From Kutzneria sp. CA-103260 (GTDB lineage Bacteria > Actinomycetota > Actinomycetes > Mycobacteriales > Pseudonocardiaceae): a DNA stretch of 64,000 nt. This document shows positions 7,841 through 16,305 of this stretch, piece after piece; position 1 is the first letter of the stretch; the number at the start of each line of letters is the position of its first letter. The notes beneath the pieces are model-generated. The model ran no database searches. It was not told the origin of the DNA and saw nothing but the letters and a program-made list of their open reading frames with translations. Made by a program: the position numbers and the translations under genes. The stretch covers positions 6,076,001-6,140,000 of the forward strand of contig NZ_CP073318.1 in assembly GCF_018263855.1 (NCBI RefSeq). The letters are read 5' to 3'.

Positions 7841-9301
7841 CTAGAAGGGATAGCCGTTGTGCTGGCCGGCGACGGTGACCCAGCGGGTGGCGGTGAACGC
7901 CTCCACGCCCCAGCGGCCGCCGAACCGGCCGTAGCCGCTGGACTTCACGCCGCCGAACGGCACCTGCGGCTCGTCGTCCACGGTCTGGTTGTTGACGTGC
8001 ACGATGCCGGTGCGCAGCCGCCGGGCCAGCGCCAGGCCGCGCCGGGAGTCCTCGGTGATCACGCCGGCGGTGAGGCCGTAGTCGGTGTTGTTGGCGATCT
8101 CCAGGGCCTGCTCGTCGTCGTCGACGGCGGTCACGGTGACCGCCGGGCCGAAGATCTCCTCGGTGAAGATCCGCATGTCCGGGGTGACGTCGGCGAGCAC
8201 GGTGGCCGGGTAGCGGGAGCCGTCGGCCGCGCCGCCGCCGGCCCGTACCGAGGCGCCGGCCGCAGCCGCCTCGGCCACCAGCTCGGCGACGCGGCGGGCG
8301 GCGCCGGCGCTGACCAGCGGCCCGATCACGGTGCCGGGGTCGGTCGGGTCGCCGTGCGGCAGGGACGCGGCCTTGGCCGCCAGCTTCTCGGTGAACTCGG
8401 CGGCGACCGACCGGTGCACCAGCACGCGGTCGGTGGACATGCAGATTTGGCCGGCGTTGTTGAACGCGCCGAAGTTGGCCGCGGCGACCGCGTAGTCGAT
8501 GTCGGCGTCGTCCAGCACCAGCAGCGCGTTCTTGCCGCCCAGCTCCAGCACGGCCGGCTTGATGTGCTCGGCGGCGGTGGTGCCGATGATGCGCCCGACC
8601 CGGGTGGAGCCGGTGAAGTTGACCGCCCGGACCCGCTTGTCGGCGATCAGCGTGCGGGCCACGTCGGCGGCGTCGGCCGGCGCGTTGGTGACGACGTTGA
8701 GCACGCCGGCCGGCAGCCCGGCCTCGCGCAGGACGTCGGCGATGAACAGGCCGCAGGCGATGGGGGCGTCCTCGCTGGGCTTGACCACCACGGTGTTGCC
8801 GACCGCGAGCGGCACGGCCAGCGCGCGGGTGCCCAGGATGAGCGGGGCGTTCCAGGGCGCGAAGGCCGCCACCACGCCGAGCGGCTCCCGCAGCGCCAGC
8901 GAGAGCTGCCCCTCGGTCTCGGTGGACAGCACCTCGCCGACCGGCTGCCCGATCGCGGCGGCCGCGTCACGCAGGATGCCGGCGGCCAGGCCGACGTTGA
9001 AGTGGGCCCAGCCGGCGACGCCGCCGACCTCCTCGGCCATCAGCGCCACGCCCTGCTCGGCCTTGGCCTCCATCAGGTCGGCGGCCTTGAGGAAGATCCG
9101 GCGGCGGGCCGCCGGGGAGGTCGCCGACCAGGCCGGGAACGCCTGCTGCGCCGCGTCCACCGCGCGGGTGACGTCGGCCGCGCCGCCGGCGGCCACCACC
9201 GCGTACACCTCGCCGGTGTACGGGTTGAGATCCTCTGTCGTGCGGCCGTCCAGCGCCGGGACGTCCTCGCCGCCGATGACCAGGTCTCGCTTGATCGTCA
9301 C
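7841..9301 (-). CDS. Aldehyde dehydrogenase, aromatic-aldehyde (benzaldehyde/salicylaldehyde/vanillin) type
   Basis: 486 residues from a GTG with a GGAGTG ribosome site. It has all landmarks of an NAD(P)+-dependent aldehyde dehydrogenase: APWNAPLILGTRALA, GNTVVVKPSEDAP, the NFTGSTRVGR turn, the general base Glu in LELGGKN, the catalytic Cys in NNAGQICMSTDR and the IFGPAV motif. The QICMSTDRV and PFGGVKSSGYGRFGG motifs favour the salicylaldehyde/vanillin dehydrogenase group. It oxidises an aldehyde to the acid in the cytoplasm. It is divergent from a MarR regulator 112 bp away, a usual setting for aromatic-compound sensing. Confidence 0.93.
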   Translation of the reverse strand: MTIKRDLVIGGEDVPALDGRTTEDLNPYTGEVYAVVAAGGAADVTRAVDAAQQAFPAWSATSPAARRRIFLKAADLMEAKAEQGVALMAEEVGGVAGWAHFNVGLAAGILRDAAAAIGQPVGEVLSTETEGQLSLALREPLGVVAAFAPWNAPLILGTRALAVPLAVGNTVVVKPSEDAPIACGLFIADVLREAGLPAGVLNVVTNAPADAADVARTLIADKRVRAVNFTGSTRVGRIIGTTAAEHIKPAVLELGGKNALLVLDDADIDYAVAAANFGAFNNAGQICMSTDRVLVHRSVAAEFTEKLAAKAASLPHGDPTDPGTVIGPLVSAGAARRVAELVAEAAAAGASVRAGGGAADGSRYPATVLADVTPDMRIFTEEIFGPAVTVTAVDDDEQALEIANNTDYGLTAGVITEDSRRGLALARRLRTGIVHVNNQTVDDEPQVPFGGVKSSGYGRFGGRWGVEAFTATRWVTVAGQHNGYPF

Positions 9302-9401
9302 AACCCACTCCGATGTTCGCTCTGCGCACGGCAATTCGCGATACGCACAGCAGTCTGGCCCGGTCGACGGCCGGCGTCAAGCCATGGAAGGTTTGAATTC
9401 G

Positions 9402-9413
9402 TACTATGTGGTC
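9402..9413 (+). promoter_or_regulatory. Putative -10 of leaderless MarR gene
   Basis: TACTAT followed by six bases and then ATG at 9414. No ribosome site is present, so a leaderless transcript is likely. Confidence 0.5.
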
Positions 9414-9866
9414 ATGTGGCTCGACCAACGGGAACTGACCGCCTGGAAGCAGTTCCTGCTCACCGGGGCCGTCCTCAACCGGCTCCTCGACCAGCAGCTC
9501 AAGCAGGACTCCGGACTGTCCCACCCGCAGTTCGAGGTGTTGGCCCGACTGGCCGAGGCCCCCGAGGGGCGGCTGCGCATGACCGAGCTGGCCGGTGTGG
9601 CGGTGACGTCCAAGAGCGGCCTGACCTACCAGGTCGGCCAGCTGGCAAAGGCCGGCCTGGTGGAACGGCAGGGCTGCCCGAGCGACGAGCGCGGCATCGT
9701 GGCGGTGCTGACCGAGCAGGGCTGGCAGAAGCTGCGGGAGGCCGCCCCCGGCCACGCCGCGCTGGTGCGGGAGCTGTTCGTGGACGGCATGAGCCGCGAG
9801 CAGTTCGACGCACTGGCCGACGGCGTCGCCGCGCTGCACGAGAACCTGCGCGACCGGGTCGTCTGA
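9414..9866 (+). CDS. MarR-family transcriptional regulator
   Basis: 150 residues with the winged-helix core LSHPQFEVLARLAE, LRMTELAGVAVTSKSGLTYQ and the wing containing CPSDERGIVAVLTEQG. An in-frame ATG lies ten codons upstream (9384). I prefer 9414 because MWLDQRELTAWKQFL is the usual family N-terminus and because a TACTAT box sits at leaderless spacing. It is divergent from the aromatic aldehyde dehydrogenase, which is its likely target. Confidence 0.9.
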   Translation: MWLDQRELTAWKQFLLTGAVLNRLLDQQLKQDSGLSHPQFEVLARLAEAPEGRLRMTELAGVAVTSKSGLTYQVGQLAKAGLVERQGCPSDERGIVAVLTEQGWQKLREAAPGHAALVRELFVDGMSREQFDALADGVAALHENLRDRVV

Positions 9867-9913
9867 AATCCGGAGGCGTCGGCCGGTGTCCCGGGATACG
9901 CTGGGCCGCAACA

Positions 9914-10141
9914 CGATGACGGAGACAAGTAGCCGGGATCGACGCGGGTCGGAGAGAGCCGCCGGCAGCTGCGAAGGCGGACTCGCGTTCCCACGGTGAA
10001 GACACTCCCGAGTGCGGTGCGGGGAGCAGTGACATCGAACGAAGGGCCCCGCCGGCCGGCCCCCGTGATCGGGTCGCAGAGGTCCCCAGGTGGGGACGAA
10101 AGTGCGGTGGCACCGCGAGTTTCCCTTCTCGCCCGCACTCC
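9914..10141 (+). promoter_or_regulatory. T-box riboswitch (Asp specifier) upstream of aspartyl-tRNA synthetase
   Basis: The leader contains all T-box hallmarks. GACAAGTAG (from 9924) is the 5' side of the specifier loop, GGAGAGAG resembles the AG bulge, and GCAGCTGCGAAGG is a distal loop. A ten-base pairing GACGCGGGTC/GACTCGCGTT forms upper Stem I. The 3' specifier loop GTGAA-GAC-A places the triplet GAC (Asp) at 10001-10003. GTCCCC/GGGGAC (10082-10097) is Stem III, and the T-box GCGGTGGCACCGCG follows at about 10103. The triplet matches the downstream enzyme. A competing helix can form between AGTGCGG...CGAG and CTCG..CCGCACT (10101-10139). There is no U-tract, and the GGAG ribosome site lies in a small CCACTGGAGTGG hairpin, so control of translation is possible. 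Confidence 0.9.
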
Positions 10142-10165
10142 CAAGGGGTCGACTCGACCACTGGA

Positions 10166-11434
10166 GTGGCGATGATCGCCCGAGTACTGGCCGCGGAACT
10201 TCCCGCCCACATCGGCGAACGCGTGCGCGTCGCCGGCTGGGTGCACCGCGGCCGTGAGCTGAAATCCGTGACGTTCGCGATCGTGCGGGACCGGTCCGGG
10301 CTGGCCCAGGTGGTCATGTCCGGGCCCGCGCCGACCGAGGAGACCGTCGTCGAGGTGACCGGCCTGGTCACCGCCAACCCGAAGGCCCCGGGCGGGGCCG
10401 AACTCACCGAGCCGGTGCTGGTCGTGCTCGGCGAAGCGGTCACGCCGCCGCCCTTCGACCTGTACCGGCCCACGGTTTCCGCCACCCTGCCGACCATTTT
10501 GGACAGTGCGCCGGTCACGCTGCGGCATCCCAGGCTGCGGGCCCAGTTCGAGATCGCGGCGGCGTCGGTCGCCGGGTTCCGCGCCGCGCTGGACGGCATC
10601 GGCTGCACCGAGATCCACACGCCGAAGATCGTCGGCTCGGCCACCGAGTCCGGGGCCACCGTGTTCGGCATCGACTACTTCGGGCGCAGGGCGTTCCTGG
10701 CCCAGTCCCCGCAGTTCTTCAAGCAGGCCATGGTCGGCGTGTTCGAGCGGGTGTACGAGGTGGGCCCGGTGTTCCGGGCCGAGCCGCACGACACCGCCCG
10801 ACACCTGGCCCAGTACACCAGCCTCGACGCCGAGATCGGCTTCATCGCCGACCACCGGGACGTGATGGCCGTGCTGCGGCACGCCATCGCCGGCATGCTG
10901 GAGCGGGCCGCCTCCCGGGAATCCGCCGTGTCCCTGTTGGGGGCCGAGTTGCCCGAGGTGCCGGCGGAGATTCCGTCGATCCACTTCGCCGAGGCGCGGC
11001 AGTTGTTGGGCGGCAAGGACGAGGTCGACCTGGCCCCGACCGACGAGCGGTTCCTGTCGGAGTGGGCGCTGCGGGAGCACGGCTCGGAGTTCCTGTTCGT
11101 CACCGGGTATCCGATGGCCAAACGGCCGTTCTACACCCAACCCGAACCGGGAAACCCCAAGTACAGCAACAGTTTCGACCTGCTGTTCCGGGGGTTGGAG
11201 CTCGTCACCGGCGGACAGCGCCTGCACCGGCACGCCGACTACCTTGCCGCACTCGAACAACGTGGCGAGTCACCGGAGGCGTACCAGAGCTACTTGGAGG
11301 TGTTCGCCCACGGAATGCCGCCGCACGGCGGTTTCGCGATCGGTCTGGAGCGCTGGACGGCCCGCCTGCTGGGCGTGGCCAACATCCGGCAGACCACGCT
11401 GTTCCCACGAGACCTGCACCGACTGACGCCGTAG
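10166..11434 (+). CDS. aspS2: Aspartate--tRNA ligase, archaeal-type (AspS2, possibly non-discriminating)
   Basis: 422 residues, the length of the compact archaeal/eukaryal-type AspRS and far shorter than the roughly 590-residue bacterial enzyme. There is an OB-fold anticodon domain (RVRVAGWVHRGRELKSVTF) and a class II core with motif 2 VGPVFRAEPHDTARHL. The AQSPQFFKQ motif is present, and motif 3 is GFAIGLERW. It lacks the bacterial GAD insertion domain. It charges tRNA-Asp, and enzymes of this type sometimes also charge tRNA-Asn. The T-box leader with an Asp codon immediately upstream implies induction by uncharged tRNA-Asp. It is likely a second, inducible AspRS, either for stress or for resistance to an AspRS inhibitor; that role is inference. 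Confidence 0.93.
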   Translation: MAMIARVLAAELPAHIGERVRVAGWVHRGRELKSVTFAIVRDRSGLAQVVMSGPAPTEETVVEVTGLVTANPKAPGGAELTEPVLVVLGEAVTPPPFDLYRPTVSATLPTILDSAPVTLRHPRLRAQFEIAAASVAGFRAALDGIGCTEIHTPKIVGSATESGATVFGIDYFGRRAFLAQSPQFFKQAMVGVFERVYEVGPVFRAEPHDTARHLAQYTSLDAEIGFIADHRDVMAVLRHAIAGMLERAASRESAVSLLGAELPEVPAEIPSIHFAEARQLLGGKDEVDLAPTDERFLSEWALREHGSEFLFVTGYPMAKRPFYTQPEPGNPKYSNSFDLLFRGLELVTGGQRLHRHADYLAALEQRGESPEAYQSYLEVFAHGMPPHGGFAIGLERWTARLLGVANIRQTTLFPRDLHRLTP

Positions 11435-11548
11435 TGCCTTCTCCCCACTTCAAGATATAGCCGACCGGGGGCCTTGCGGCAAGGCCCCGGTGATGCCTCA
11501 TCATTGCCCGCCGGACGACCTGTACCAGCGGAAATGGGGGGATTCACC

Positions 11549-12676
11549 ATGCATGTCACGGTGACGGCGTACGGCTCGCGCGGCGATGTGGAGCCGGTGG
11601 TGGCGCTCGCAGCGCGGCTGCGGGAGCTCGGGGCGGAGGCGACGGTGTGCGCGCCGCCGGACGAGGAGTTCGTGGCGCTGATGGCCCGCGCCGGCGTGCC
11701 GCATGTGCCGCTCGGGCCGTCGGTGCGGGAGCTGATGTCCGCTGCGAAGCCGGACCCGTTCCGGCTCGCGGCGGGCCTGGTCGACGAACGGTTCGACACG
11801 CTGGCGAAGGTGGCGGAGGGCAGCGACGCGATCGTGGCCGCCGGCCTGATGCCGGCCGGGGCCCGCACGGTCGCGGAGCAGCTGGGCATTCGCTACGTGT
11901 TCGCGAGCTACCAGCTGTACGGGCTGCAGAAGGCTGTGTGGCAGCAGGATGTCGCGCGGATCAACGCCTTCTACCAGGAACCGCTCAACACCCACCTGGC
12001 CGCGCTCGGCCTACCGCCGGTGGACAACGTGCGTGATCACGTGTTCACCGACCGGCCGTGGCTGGCGGCGGATCCGGTGCTCAGCCCGTGGCAAGGTGTC
12101 ACGGCGCTCGATGTCGTGCAGACGGGGGCGTGGATCCTGCCCGACGACCGCCCGCTGCCTGACGGGCTGGCGGAATTCCTCGACGCCGGTGAGCCGCCGG
12201 TGTACGTGGGCTTCGGCAGCATGCACCTGCACGCCGCGCCGGACCTTGGCCGGATCGCCGTCGAGGCCGCGCGGGCCCAGGGGCGGCGGGTGGTGCTCGC
12301 CCGGGGCTGGGCCGAACTGGACGCTGCCGACGACGACTGCTTTGTCGTGGGCGACGTCAACCAGCAGGCCCTGTTCCCACGAGTCGCAGCCGTCGTCCAT
12401 CACGGCGGGGCCGGCACCACGACCACGACCGCCCGGGCCGGCGCGCCGCAGGTGGTCGTGCCGCAGATCGGCGACCAGCCCCAGTTCGCCGCCCGGGTGG
12501 CCGAGTTGGGCATCGGGGCCGCGCACGACGGTGCCGCGCCGACCTACGAGTCCTTCTCGGCCGCGCTGGCCACTGCCCTGGCCCCGGAGACGGCCGTGCG
12601 GGCCGAGGAGGTGGCCAGCACGATCCGCACCGATGGGACCACGGTGGCGGCGAAGATGGTGCTAGAGCAGCGATAG
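11549..12676 (+). CDS. GT1-family glycosyltransferase (MGT/UGT type)
   Basis: 375 residues of a GT-B fold enzyme. The N-terminus MHVTVTAYGSRGDVEPVVAL is the classic start of antibiotic-type glycosyltransferases. The C-terminal donor site contains PVYVGFGSM and the diagnostic VVHHGGAGTTTTTARAGAPQ, followed by PQIGDQPQFAARV. It should transfer a sugar from a nucleotide donor to a small lipophilic acceptor in the cytoplasm. The start is preceded by GGGGGGA. It overlaps the 3' end of the convergent amine oxidase by 15 bp. No sugar-biosynthesis genes are nearby, so a drug-inactivating role is as plausible as a biosynthetic one. Confidence 0.92.
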   Translation: MHVTVTAYGSRGDVEPVVALAARLRELGAEATVCAPPDEEFVALMARAGVPHVPLGPSVRELMSAAKPDPFRLAAGLVDERFDTLAKVAEGSDAIVAAGLMPAGARTVAEQLGIRYVFASYQLYGLQKAVWQQDVARINAFYQEPLNTHLAALGLPPVDNVRDHVFTDRPWLAADPVLSPWQGVTALDVVQTGAWILPDDRPLPDGLAEFLDAGEPPVYVGFGSMHLHAAPDLGRIAVEAARAQGRRVVLARGWAELDAADDDCFVVGDVNQQALFPRVAAVVHHGGAGTTTTTARAGAPQVVVPQIGDQPQFAARVAELGIGAAHDGAAPTYESFSAALATALAPETAVRAEEVASTIRTDGTTVAAKMVLEQR

Positions 12677-14296
12677 CAGTTCGGCGGCGGCGCGGGCCCC
12701 GGATTCCGCGCCGCCGTTCATATAACCCTGGGAGTCCACGGAGGTGTGCTCGCCGGCGATGTGGACGTTGCCCTGGCGGGTGCCCTCGTAGCCGGCGTAG
12801 CGGTGGCAGTAGTCGACGGGGTAGCAACTGTAGGCGCCGTAGGTGTAAGGATTCTTGTGCCACGCAGCGAGGGTGGCCTTGCTTGCGTAGGCGCTACTGA
12901 TCCCGGGAACCACCACGCCGAACTGGGCGAGCTTCGTCCGCACGGCGGCCCGCACAGAGGACGAGGAGGCGTTGGAGAACGGCGTCGACGGCTGGAAGCT
13001 CAGGGCCCCGCTGCCGCCGCCGTACTGGATGGCGATGCCCGGCCGTCCCGGCTGCCCGGTGGTGGCGTCCCACACCTGCTGATAACCGGTGTCGGCAAAG
13101 CTGATCCCGTTGGCAATGCCGGGCCACGGCCCACGGCCGACCCATGGCCGGGAGGTGAACTGCATGTGCAGCTTGGTGCAGAACCCCATCTCCAGCGTGG
13201 AAATCGCGCCCCGCATGCGCGGATCGAAGCCAGCGCGGGTGAGGTCGAGACGCTGGAGCACGCCGAGCGGCACGGTGAGAATGGTGTGGTCGACGCGGAC
13301 GGCGCCGGTGTCGAAGTGCAGGGTCTGGGTGCCGTCTCCGTTGCGCACCAAGGCTTCCAGCCGATGCCCGTGCTGCACGGTGCCGCTAGGTAACGTGGCG
13401 GCGATGGCTTCGGGCAGGGTCTGGTTGCCGCCGGTGATGTGGTAGCGCTCGTCGGACGCGCCCCAGATCGACGGCTCGTCCAGGTTCTCCTGGTCGATCA
13501 TCAGGTACGCGAGGTTGACCGCGGTCTGCTGGCCGCTGTCCCGGCCGTACTCGACCACGTAGGCGTCGTCGAGGAAGCGGCCGAACCAGGTGGAGTGGCC
13601 GCCGGGCACCCGGGTGGCGATCCACTCCTGCACGCTCATCCGGCTCAGCGCGACGCCTTCCGGGGTTGAGGAGTTCCAGGCCGGCGCGTCCGGGCCGGCC
13701 TTGGCGATGTCGTCCTGCAACGCCTTGTAGACCGGCTGGAACTCGGCGGTGAACTCGGCGTGCGAACGGTAGCGGCCCTCGTAGAACAGGACGTCCTCGC
13801 TGCCGGCCGGTTCGGCGGCGTGGATGTCGGTGAGGCCGATGCCGAACCGCTTGCACAGGTCCCGGATCACGGTGTGGTCGGTGTCGATCAGCTCGCCGCC
13901 ATACTCGGTGACCTGGCCGCCGTTCCAGTAGTGACGCTCGGAGAACATCCGGCCGCCGACCCGGTCGTTGGCCTCGTAGACGGTGCAGCGCACGCCGGCG
14001 TCGGCCAGGGCGAGTGCCGCGTTGAGGCCGGCGATGCCGGCGCCGATGACAGCAATCCGCGCCTTGGTGTCGATCCGCGGGACCGCGGCCGCCTTCGGTG
14101 CGCGTAAGACGCTCGCCGCGCCCAGCACGGCGGCGGTGGCGCCGAATATCTTGAGCACGTCTCGCCGACCCAACGTGCCGGCGGCACGGGCCGCCCGCGC
14201 CTCTTGGAACTCGGCAACCGGCAGGCCCAGCCGCGCGGCGGCGGTGTGGTCGGCGGCGACTCGACGCAGGAACCGGAACATCTCCGTACGCGGCAT
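12662..14296 (-). CDS. Tat-exported flavin monoamine oxidase
   Basis: 544 residues. An unusual hydrophilic N-terminal extension of about 40 residues precedes a Tat motif (GRRDVLKIFGATAAVLGAA) and an Ala-rich cleavage region. The FAD-binding motif IAVIGAGIAGLNAALAL follows, then the GGR motif DRVGGRMFSE and a C-terminal IAGEHTSVDSQGYMNGGAES flavin contact. It should oxidise a primary amine or amino acid with O2 outside the membrane; the related secreted L-amino-acid oxidases are an alternative. The start is uncertain: ATG at 14296 lacks a good ribosome site, and a TTGACA at 14327-14332 could be the -35. Confidence 0.87.
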   Translation of the reverse strand: MPRTEMFRFLRRVAADHTAAARLGLPVAEFQEARAARAAGTLGRRDVLKIFGATAAVLGAASVLRAPKAAAVPRIDTKARIAVIGAGIAGLNAALALADAGVRCTVYEANDRVGGRMFSERHYWNGGQVTEYGGELIDTDHTVIRDLCKRFGIGLTDIHAAEPAGSEDVLFYEGRYRSHAEFTAEFQPVYKALQDDIAKAGPDAPAWNSSTPEGVALSRMSVQEWIATRVPGGHSTWFGRFLDDAYVVEYGRDSGQQTAVNLAYLMIDQENLDEPSIWGASDERYHITGGNQTLPEAIAATLPSGTVQHGHRLEALVRNGDGTQTLHFDTGAVRVDHTILTVPLGVLQRLDLTRAGFDPRMRGAISTLEMGFCTKLHMQFTSRPWVGRGPWPGIANGISFADTGYQQVWDATTGQPGRPGIAIQYGGGSGALSFQPSTPFSNASSSSVRAAVRTKLAQFGVVVPGISSAYASKATLAAWHKNPYTYGAYSCYPVDYCHRYAGYEGTRQGNVHIAGEHTSVDSQGYMNGGAESGARAAAELLSLL

Positions 14297-14350
14297 GCCG
14301 GGAGCAAACACCAACTGAATCAGTACTGTCAACGAATTCTTGCAACGAAA

Positions 14351-15235
14351 TCAGTCGTTAACCATGCCCAGGAACGCGCGAGTCGCAGGAGACAGCGCCA
14401 CTCCGGCCGGGGTCGCCGCGTGCACGGCCCGCACCGGCACCTCGTCCGGATGCAGCCGCACGACGCTGATGTCCGGCCGCACCGACTCGGCCGCGATGCC
14501 CGGGATCAGCGTGATGCCCACGCCCGCCGCGACGAGGCCCTGCTTGGCCAGCCAGTCCCGGGCCACGAAGCCGATCCGCGGCCGGAAGCCGTGTTCCAGA
14601 CAGGAGCTGATCAGGGTGTCCTCGGACCGGTCGCTGCCGGCGATCCACTGCTCCTCGGCCAGGTCGACCAGCCGCACCCGGCGCCGCCGGGCCAGCCGGT
14701 GCCCGGCCGGCAGCGCCACCAGCATCGGGTCATCGCACAGCTTGCGCAGGTCGAGACCGTCGAACGGGCCGTCGCCGGACAGGATCGCCACGTCCAGCTC
14801 GCCGGCCCGCAAACGCTTGGCCAGGCCCGGCGTGTAGCCCTCGGTCAGCGTCACCACGACCGCCGGATAAGCCGCCCGGAAGGCCGCGATCGCCTTCGGC
14901 ACCAGGGATACGTCGGCCGTGGCGAACGCGCCGATCCGCAGCCGGCCGGTGGCCAGCTCGCGCAGGTCGGCCAGCTCGCGGCGGGCCGCCTCCAGCCGGT
15001 CCAGCACCGCCTCTGCGTGCAGGAGCAGGCGGCGGCCGGGCTCGGTCGGCCGGACGCCACGCGGCAGCCGGTCGAACAGCGGGGTGCCGGCCTCGTCCTC
15101 CAGCGCGGAGATCTGCCGGGAGATCGCCGACTGGGTGTAGCCCAGGCGCGTGCCGGCCGCGGTGAACGAACCGAGCCTCGCGACCTCGACGAACACCCGC
15201 AGCAGGCTGCTGGACAACTCATGCGCGTCTGGCAT
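14351..15235 (-). CDS. LysR-family transcriptional regulator
   Basis: 294 residues. The N-terminal winged helix (LLRVFVEVARLGSFTAAGTRLGYTQSAISRQISALE) is followed by a type 2 periplasmic-binding-like effector domain from about residue 90 (GRLRIGAFATADVSLVPKAI). An alternative start three codons upstream (15244) is possible. It is divergent from the dehydrogenase at 15294, with 58 bp between, and probably regulates it. Confidence 0.92.
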   Translation of the reverse strand: MPDAHELSSSLLRVFVEVARLGSFTAAGTRLGYTQSAISRQISALEDEAGTPLFDRLPRGVRPTEPGRRLLLHAEAVLDRLEAARRELADLRELATGRLRIGAFATADVSLVPKAIAAFRAAYPAVVVTLTEGYTPGLAKRLRAGELDVAILSGDGPFDGLDLRKLCDDPMLVALPAGHRLARRRRVRLVDLAEEQWIAGSDRSEDTLISSCLEHGFRPRIGFVARDWLAKQGLVAAGVGITLIPGIAAESVRPDISVVRLHPDEVPVRAVHAATPAGVALSPATRAFLGMVND

Positions 15236-15280
15236 GCCAGTCATGCTAGACATTCGCTGGTGGCATCGCGGGGACAATCG

Positions 15281-15293
15281 TAGCGTCGACGCC
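15281..15293 (+). promoter_or_regulatory. Putative -10 of leaderless dehydrogenase gene
   Basis: TAGCGT, then seven bases, then the ATG at 15294. No ribosome site is present. Confidence 0.4.
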
Positions 15294-16097
15294 ATGGAAA
15301 AGATCGCCTTTCTGGGACTGGGCTCGATGGGCCGGCCGATGGCCCACCGCCTGCTGGCCGCCGGCCACGAGCTGACGGTGTGGAACCGGACCGCCGCGAA
15401 GGCGGACCTGCTGGCCCAGGACGGTGCCAAGGTCGCCTCCACCCCGGCGGAAGCCGTGCGGGACGCCGACGTCGTGGTGACGATGCTGGCCGATCCGGAG
15501 GCCGTGCACGCCGTCGTCGACGCCATGGCCCCAGCCCTCAAGCCGGGCGCACATCTGATCGACATGTCCTCCATCGGCCCGCAGGCCTTCGCCGAGGTCG
15601 CGGCCAAGTTGCCGGCGGGCATCACCGCGATCGACGCCCCGGTGCTGGGCAGTGTCGATCGAGCCGCCGCCGGCGAGCTGGTGCTGTTCGTCGGCGGCGA
15701 TCCGACGCCCGTGCAGGCGGTCCTGGAGCGGTTCGGCCGGATCACCCGCTGCGGCGGGCCAAGTACCGGCTCGGCGTTGAAGATCGTCGCCATCACGGCG
15801 GTGATCGTCGGCGTGACGGCGGTGGCGGAGGCCGTGAAACTCGCCGACACCTATGGCCTGCCCGAGGATCTGGTCCGGGCCGCCCTGGGCAACAGCCCGG
15901 TCGGTGGCGTCACGGCGCGGGCCTTCGCCGAGGGCGTGCACTACCCGATTCGCTTGGCGGCCAAGGATGTCGCGCTCGCCACCGGGTCGGCCGAGCTGCC
16001 GTTGGCGCGCACCGTGCACGAACAGCTGACGCGGCTGGCCGACTCCGAGCAGGACTTGGGCAAGGTGGTGGCGCAATTGCGGCATACCGCCGTGTAG
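15294..16097 (+). CDS. NAD(P)-dependent beta-hydroxyacid dehydrogenase (3-hydroxyisobutyrate/6-PGDH-like)
   Basis: 267 residues. The Rossmann motif GLGSMGRPMAHRLL is near the N-terminus and TVWNRTAAKADLL follows beta-2; the Arg there suggests NADP. MSSIGPQAFAEVA and DAPVLGSVDRAAAGELVLFVGG form the substrate region, and STGSALKIVAITA gives the catalytic Lys region. Such enzymes oxidise beta-hydroxy acids or reduce semialdehydes or imines. Imine reductases share this fold and cannot be excluded. The divergent LysR is the probable regulator. Confidence 0.88.
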   Translation: MEKIAFLGLGSMGRPMAHRLLAAGHELTVWNRTAAKADLLAQDGAKVASTPAEAVRDADVVVTMLADPEAVHAVVDAMAPALKPGAHLIDMSSIGPQAFAEVAAKLPAGITAIDAPVLGSVDRAAAGELVLFVGGDPTPVQAVLERFGRITRCGGPSTGSALKIVAITAVIVGVTAVAEAVKLADTYGLPEDLVRAALGNSPVGGVTARAFAEGVHYPIRLAAKDVALATGSAELPLARTVHEQLTRLADSEQDLGKVVAQLRHTAV

Positions 16098-16098
16098 C

Positions 16099-16305
16099 GT
16101 GCGCCGTGACCTGGCGGAGCTGGTGTCGCGCGACTACGAGCGCATGCTCGACCTGGCCGTCGCGGTGATGGACAGCCGCAACGCGGACCGGACGAGGTCG
16201 AGGTGTGGACGCCGTGGTACCGCGGCGTCCTACCGCAAGCTGGGCACGTCCGACCGGCTCACCACCGTGCTGCGGGCCCAGCGCTGCGGGATTCTCCCAT
16301 CATAG
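16099..16305 (+). pseudogene. Remnant of a LuxR-family regulator with a large internal deletion
   Basis: The first 30 codons (RRDLAELVSRDYERMLDLAV) look like the N-terminus of a large LuxR-type regulator, and the last 25 (YRKLGTSDRLTTVLRAQRCG) look like the final helices of its DNA-binding domain. Nothing like the roughly 250 residues normally between is present. The middle (about 16190-16235) reads better in another frame (DEVEVWTPWYRGVLP), suggesting a frameshift as well. It begins two bases after the preceding stop and overlaps the 3' end of the convergent TIM-barrel gene by six bases. The family assignment rests on short stretches only. Confidence 0.5.
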
